A DNA stretch of 64,000 nt. Source: Pseudomonadota bacterium. GTDB lineage: Bacteria; Pseudomonadota; Gammaproteobacteria; Burkholderiales; Burkholderiaceae_C. The position numbers were made by a program, and so were the translations under genes. Position 1 is the stretch's first letter; every line of letters starts with the position of its first letter. The notes below the pieces were generated by a model, which was not told where the DNA came from, made no database searches, and saw only the letters and a list, made by a program, of their open reading frames with translations. Positions 59,785-64,000 of this stretch are shown here, piece after piece. The stretch is taken from positions 186,001 through 250,000 of the forward strand of contig JAJZVU010000001.1 in NCBI GenBank assembly GCA_021845505.1. Reading direction: 5' to 3'.

Positions 59785-61620
59785 GTGCAAGCGACCAATA
59801 CGGCCGACCCGGGGTACTACCACCGGGTCATCGACTGCCAGTACGCGTGCCCGGCGCACACGCCGGTTCCGGAGTACATACGGCTGATCGGGCAGCGGCG
59901 CTACGCCGACGCCTACATGATCAACTGGGTGTCCAACGTGTTCCCCGGGGTCCTGGGGCGCACCTGCGACCGCCCCTGCGAGCCGGCGTGCCGGCGCGGC
60001 CGTGTCGAGGACGGCAACCGCGAGCGCCCGGAACCGGTGGCCATCTGCCGCCTCAAGCGGGTCGCGGCGGACCTCAAGGGCGACGTGCGCGCGCTGCTGC
60101 CCGCCGCCGGCGCGCGCAACGGCCCGCGCGTGGCCTGCGTCGGCGCCGGCCCGGCGTCGCTGACGGTGGCGCGCGACCTGGCCCCGCTGGGCTACGCGGT
60201 CACGGTGTTCGACGGCGAGGCCCGCGGCGGGGGTTTCATCCGCTCGCAGATCCCGCGCTTTCGCCTGCCCGAGGAAGTGATCGACGAGGAGGTCGGCTAC
60301 ATCCTCGGACTGGGCGTGGAGTTCCGCGGCGGCCAGCGCATCGACTCGATGCGCGAACTGCTGGCCGGCGGCTGGGACGCGGTGTTCGTCGGCAGCGGAG
60401 CGCCCCGGGGCCGCGACCTGGAGATTCCCGGGCGGCACGAGGCGGCGGCGCACATCCACATCGGAATCGACTGGCTGGCCTCGGTTTCGTTCGGGCATGT
60501 CGGAACCATCGCCGGACGCGTGCTGGTGCTGGGGGGCGGCAACACCGCAATGGACTGCTGCCGCTCGGCGCGCCGCCTGGGCGCGAGCGACGTGAAGGTC
60601 GTCGTGCGCAGCGGCTTCGACGAGATGAAGGCCTCGCCGTGGGAGAAGGAGGACGCTCGGCACGAGGGCATCCCGATCCTCAACAACCACGTCCCCAAGC
60701 GCTTCGAGCACGACGGCGGCCGGCTGACCGCGATGGTGTTCGAACGGGTCGAGGCGCGCTACGACGCCGAGGGCCGGCGCAGCCTGGTGCCCACCGGCGA
60801 GCCGCCGGTGCGCATCCCCTGCGACGAGGTGCTGGTGGCCGTCGGCCAGGAAAACGCCTTCCCGTGGATCGAGGCCGACTGCGGCATCGCCTTCGACCGC
60901 TGGGGCTTACCGGTGCTCGCCGAGGGCACCTTCCAGTCCAGCGTGCCGCGTGTGTTCTTCGGCGGCGACGCCGCGTACGGGCCGAAGAACATCATCACCG
61001 CGGTCGCCCACGGCCACGAGGCCGCGGTGTCGATCGACCGCTTCCTGCACGACGAGGATCCGCGTCTGCGGCCGCCGCCGGGCACCAGCCTGCTGTCGAC
61101 CAAGATGGGAATCCACGAATGGAGCTACGACAACGCGGTGTCGGACGCGGCGCGCGGCAAGGTGCCGTGGGCGAAGGCCGAGCTGGCGCTGGCCAGCATC
61201 CGCGTCGAGGTCGAGCTCGGCTTCGACGCCGCGGCCGCCTACCAGGAGACCCAGCGCTGCCTGAACTGCGACGTGCAGACGGTGTTCAACCGCCAGACCT
61301 GCATCGAATGCGACGCCTGCGTCGACGTCTGCCCGATGGACTGCCTGAGCATGGTCGACAACGCCGACGAGGATGCGCTGCGCGGCCGGCTCACGGCGCC
61401 CGCGACCAACCCCACGCAGGCGCTGTTCGTGTCGGCCGCGTTGAAGACCGGGCGCGTGATGGTCAAGGACGAGGACGTCTGCCTGCACTGCGGCCTGTGC
61501 GCCGAGCGCTGCCCGACCGGGGCTTGGGACATGCAGAAGTTCCTGCTGAACACCACCCAGGCCGGCGCGGCGTGCCGCGACGCGCGCATCCCCGCGGCCA
61601 GCCAGGAGGTCCTCGCATGA
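59785..61620 (+). CDS. korC: FAD/NAD(P)-binding ferredoxin-type subunit of 2-oxoacid oxidoreductase (KorC-like)
   Basis: The 611-residue protein resembles a glutamate-synthase small-subunit/NfnB type electron-transfer module with an added ferredoxin part. Order: N-terminal Cys-rich domain (Cys18, Cys22, Cys61, Cys65, Cys69), FAD site GAGPAS (120-125), NAD(P)H site VLVLGGGNTAMDCCRSARRLG, and two C-terminal 4Fe-4S motifs (Cys506/509/512/516 and Cys566/569/572/576). It should link KorAB to NAD(P)+, as in the 2-oxoglutarate:NADP+ oxidoreductase of Azoarcus evansii. GTG start at 59785 follows a G-rich ribosome-binding site. Its stop overlaps the korA start by four bases. Confidence 0.85.
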   Translation: MQATNTADPGYYHRVIDCQYACPAHTPVPEYIRLIGQRRYADAYMINWVSNVFPGVLGRTCDRPCEPACRRGRVEDGNRERPEPVAICRLKRVAADLKGDVRALLPAAGARNGPRVACVGAGPASLTVARDLAPLGYAVTVFDGEARGGGFIRSQIPRFRLPEEVIDEEVGYILGLGVEFRGGQRIDSMRELLAGGWDAVFVGSGAPRGRDLEIPGRHEAAAHIHIGIDWLASVSFGHVGTIAGRVLVLGGGNTAMDCCRSARRLGASDVKVVVRSGFDEMKASPWEKEDARHEGIPILNNHVPKRFEHDGGRLTAMVFERVEARYDAEGRRSLVPTGEPPVRIPCDEVLVAVGQENAFPWIEADCGIAFDRWGLPVLAEGTFQSSVPRVFFGGDAAYGPKNIITAVAHGHEAAVSIDRFLHDEDPRLRPPPGTSLLSTKMGIHEWSYDNAVSDAARGKVPWAKAELALASIRVEVELGFDAAAAYQETQRCLNCDVQTVFNRQTCIECDACVDVCPMDCLSMVDNADEDALRGRLTAPATNPTQALFVSAALKTGRVMVKDEDVCLHCGLCAERCPTGAWDMQKFLLNTTQAGAACRDARIPAASQEVLA

Positions 61621-63446
61621 AGCGCATCGAGGCAGTCAACGACTTCGTGGTCAAGTTCGCCAATGTCAACGGCTCGGGGTCGGCGTCGGCCAACGAACTG
61701 TTCGTCAAGGCGGTGCTGCGCATGGGGGTGCCGGTCAGCCCGCGCAACATCTTCCCCAGCAACATCCAGGGCCTGCCGACCTGGTACGAGGCGCGGGTGT
61801 GCGAGAAGGGCTACCTGGGCCGGCGCGGCGGGGTCGACATGATGGTGGCGATGAACCCGCAGACCTGGGACGCCGACGTCGCCGAGATCAGCCCCGGCGG
61901 CTACCTGCTGTACGACAGCACGCGCCCGGTCGACCGCGCGGCGCTGCGCCAGGACATCGAGGTCGTCGGCGTGCCGCTGACCGACCTGGTCAACGCCGCC
62001 TACGCCGACGCGCGGCAGCGCCAGCTGTTCAAGAACATCGTCTACGTCGGTGCGCTGTCGTGGCTGCTGGGCGCCGAGCCCGAGGTGTTCGAGACGCTGT
62101 TCGCCGAGCAGTACCGCGGCAAGGAGGCGCTGCTCGAGGCCAACCTGAAGTCGCTGCGCATGGGGCGCGAGCACGTCAGCAGCCGCTTGCCGCAGCCGCT
62201 GGGCCTGCAGCTGCGGCGGTGCGACCGCGTCGGCTCGCGCATCTTCACCGACGGCAACAGCGCGACCGCGCTCGGCCTGCTCTACGGCGGCGCCACGGTG
62301 GCCGCCTGGTACCCGATCACGCCGTCGACCTCGATCCCCGAGAGCTTCCAGGCCTACTGCGACAAGTTCCGCGTCGACCCGCAGACCGGCAAGAGCCGGG
62401 TCGCGGTGGTGCAGGCCGAGGACGAACTGGCGTCGATCGGCATGGTGGTCGGCGCCGGATGGAACGGGGCGCGGGCGTTCACCGCGACCTCGGGCCCGGG
62501 GATCTCGCTGATGACCGAGTTCATCGGCCTGGCCTACTTCGCCGAGATCCCGGTGACCATCGTCGACGTGCAGCGCGGCGGCCCGTCGACCGGGATGCCC
62601 ACGCGCACCCAGCAGTCCGACCTGCTGTCCTGCGCCTACGCGTCGCACGGCGACACCCGCCACGTGCTGCTGTTCCCCGAGGATCCGCGCGAATGCTTCG
62701 ACCACGCTGCGGCCGCGCTCGACCTCGCCGACAGGCTGCAGACCCCGGTGTTCGTGATGAGCGACCTGGACATCGGCATGAACCACCGGCTGTGCGAACC
62801 CTTCGCCTGGGACGAGGGCCGCGACTACGACCGCGGCAAGGTCATGAGCGCGGCCGAGCTCGAGGCCGGGCGCGACTTCGGGCGCTACAAGGACGTCGAC
62901 GGCGACGGCATCCCCTGGCGCACCCTGCCCGGCACCCACCCCCGGCTGGGCAGCTACTTCACCCGCGGCACCACCCGCGACCCCTACGCCCGCTACTCCG
63001 AGCGCGGCCCCGACTACGTCTACAACATGGAGCGGCTGCTGCGCAAGTTCCGCACCGCGGCGACGCTGGTGCCGCAGCCGGTGCTGCGGCGCGCGGCGCA
63101 GCCCACGCGCGTGGGCGTGCTGTACTACGGCTCGACCTCGCCGGCGATGGCCGAGGCGCTGGACGTGCTGCAGGCGCGCGGGCTGCACCTGGACGCGATG
63201 CGCCTGCGGGCGTTCCCCTTCCCCGACGCGGTGCGCGCCTTCATCGACTCCCACGAGCAGGTGTTCGTGGTCGAGCAGAACCGCGACGGCCAGATGCACA
63301 TGCTGCTGGTCAACGAGCTGCAGGTCGACCCGGCGCGCCTGCTCAAGGTGCTGCACTACGACGGCACGCCGATCACCGCGCGCTTCATCGTCGAGGCCAT
63401 CGAGGGCCTGCTGCGCCCGCAATCCAGCCAGAAGGAGGCCGCCTGA
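61617..63446 (+). CDS. korA: 2-oxoacid:acceptor oxidoreductase, fused gamma-alpha subunit
   Basis: The 609-residue subunit fuses the gamma domain (about 1-190, GSGSASANELFVKAVLRMG) to the alpha domain (about 200-600, YPITPSTSIPESFQAYC, ATSGPGISLMTEFIGLAYF, RGGPSTGMPTRTQQSDL), the plan of 2-oxoglutarate and related 2-oxoacid:ferredoxin oxidoreductases. With KorB it cleaves 2-oxoacids to acyl-CoA and CO2, reducing iron-sulfur acceptors. 2-Oxoglutarate is the likely substrate from similarity of the three-gene set; pyruvate or branched-chain acids are not excluded. ATG 61617 overlaps the korC stop (ATGA); AGGAGG precedes it. Confidence 0.9.
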   Translation: MKRIEAVNDFVVKFANVNGSGSASANELFVKAVLRMGVPVSPRNIFPSNIQGLPTWYEARVCEKGYLGRRGGVDMMVAMNPQTWDADVAEISPGGYLLYDSTRPVDRAALRQDIEVVGVPLTDLVNAAYADARQRQLFKNIVYVGALSWLLGAEPEVFETLFAEQYRGKEALLEANLKSLRMGREHVSSRLPQPLGLQLRRCDRVGSRIFTDGNSATALGLLYGGATVAAWYPITPSTSIPESFQAYCDKFRVDPQTGKSRVAVVQAEDELASIGMVVGAGWNGARAFTATSGPGISLMTEFIGLAYFAEIPVTIVDVQRGGPSTGMPTRTQQSDLLSCAYASHGDTRHVLLFPEDPRECFDHAAAALDLADRLQTPVFVMSDLDIGMNHRLCEPFAWDEGRDYDRGKVMSAAELEAGRDFGRYKDVDGDGIPWRTLPGTHPRLGSYFTRGTTRDPYARYSERGPDYVYNMERLLRKFRTAATLVPQPVLRRAAQPTRVGVLYYGSTSPAMAEALDVLQARGLHLDAMRLRAFPFPDAVRAFIDSHEQVFVVEQNRDGQMHMLLVNELQVDPARLLKVLHYDGTPITARFIVEAIEGLLRPQSSQKEAA

Positions 63447-64000
63447 TGACCTACCTCGCCAAACCCCGGCTGCACCACCCGAGCCTGACCCCGAACCGGG
63501 TCGGCTACACCCGCCGCGACTACGAGGGCCGGGTGTCGACGCTGTGCGCGGGCTGCGGGCACGACTCGATCTCGGCGGCCATCGTGCAGGCCTGCTGGGA
63601 GCTGGACATCGAACCCCACCGCGTGGCCAAGCTGTCGGGCATCGGCTGCAGCTCCAAGACCCCGGACTACTTCCTCGGCGCGTCGCACGGCTTCAACACC
63701 GTGCACGGCCGCATGCCCTCGGTGCTCACCGGGGCCAACCTGGCCAACCGCGACCTCATCTACCTCGGCGTGTCGGGCGACGGCGACTCGGCGTCGATCG
63801 GCCTGGGCCAGTTCGCCAATGCGATGCGCCGCGGCGTGCGCATGGCCTACCTGGTGGAAAACAACGGGGTCTACGGCCTGACCAAGGGACAGTTCTCGGC
63901 CACCGCCGACCGCGGCTCCAAGAGCAAGCGCGGCACGGTCAACCGCGACAACCCGGTCGACCTCGTCGGCCTGGCGCTGCAACTGGGGGCGACTTTCGTC
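63446..64000 (+). CDS. korB: 2-oxoacid:acceptor oxidoreductase, beta subunit (partial)
   Basis: The first 185 codons are present; the gene runs off the window. The TPP-binding beta subunit shows LCAGCGHDSISAAI, GIGCSSKTPDYF, SGDGDSASIGLGQFANAMRR and ENNGVYGLTKGQFSAT, the family marks for the iron-sulfur cluster and TPP/Mg site. ATG 63446 overlaps the korA stop by one base (TGATG), and AAGGAGG lies nine bases upstream. Expected full length is about 300-350 residues. Confidence 0.9.
   Translation, partial: MTYLAKPRLHHPSLTPNRVGYTRRDYEGRVSTLCAGCGHDSISAAIVQACWELDIEPHRVAKLSGIGCSSKTPDYFLGASHGFNTVHGRMPSVLTGANLANRDLIYLGVSGDGDSASIGLGQFANAMRRGVRMAYLVENNGVYGLTKGQFSATADRGSKSKRGTVNRDNPVDLVGLALQLGATFV

Overview
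The window is very G+C-rich (about 70% by eye) and densely coded. Gene content and order point to a betaproteobacterium, probably Burkholderiales: hemA-prfA-prmC-grxD-ubiX, an amgK/murU pair opposite lptD-surA-rsmA, def-fmt opposite LysM-dprA-smg, and thiL-pgpA-pncC opposite maeB. I found no tRNA, rRNA, CRISPR array, insertion sequence or prophage. Most chromosomal blocks look vertically inherited housekeeping DNA.

Layout. 1-14.1 kb: housekeeping genes for haem (hemA), translation termination (prfA, prmC), iron-sulfur/redox (grxD), ubiquinone (ubiX and a UbiH-type hydroxylase), peptide and peptidoglycan recycling (pepP, murU, amgK) and outer-membrane assembly (lptD, surA) with rsmA. 14.2-28.2 kb: an orphan barstar-like gene, NADP-malic enzyme, thiL-pgpA-pncC, purB, a small membrane protein, an HtpX-like protease, fmt-def, LysM protein, dprA, smg and a lipoprotein. 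28.4-41.5 kb: a signalling block with a 1607-residue cyclase/phosphodiesterase carrying globin and zinc-binding sensor domains, a receiver-EAL regulator, a hybrid histidine kinase with its own Hpt domain, a PhnD-type binding protein without transporter genes, a DHA2 drug exporter and a GGEEF cyclase. 41.7-53.6 kb: mixed accessory genes (class II amidotransferase, Cys-nucleophile PHA-type hydrolase, permeases, exporters, ArfB, a two-domain kinase, MgtA-type P-ATPase). 53.7-64 kb: a four-gene catabolic operon ending in glutaryl-CoA dehydrogenase biology (TPP enzyme, FAD dehydrogenase, CaiB CoA-transferase, GcdH), divergent from a three-gene 2-oxoacid oxidoreductase operon (KorC-, KorA- and KorB-like; the last is cut by the window end).

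How it may work together. Three themes recur. (1) Oxygen: an FNR/ANR-type box (TTGA-N6-TCAA) lies upstream of the kor operon, and one-mismatch versions sit about 41 bp upstream of predicted starts of hemA and the PHA-type hydrolase; the globin domain of the large cyclase may also read O2. (2) Cyclic-di-GMP: one dual-domain protein, one dedicated EAL regulator and one dedicated cyclase lie in 13 kb, next to a binding protein/hybrid kinase pair that probably feeds the EAL regulator. (3) Glutaryl-CoA and 2-oxoglutarate chemistry: gcdH and kor share a divergent control region, as would suit anaerobic aromatic degradation, although aerobic lysine/glutarate catabolism is an alternative for gcdH.

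Promoter reading is by eye. A repeated architecture, a -10-like hexamer followed six bases later by ATG (thiL, purB, smg; nine bases at hemA), suggests several leaderless messages. Starts were chosen from domain alignment, spacing and ribosome-binding sites; where uncertain this is stated in the entry.
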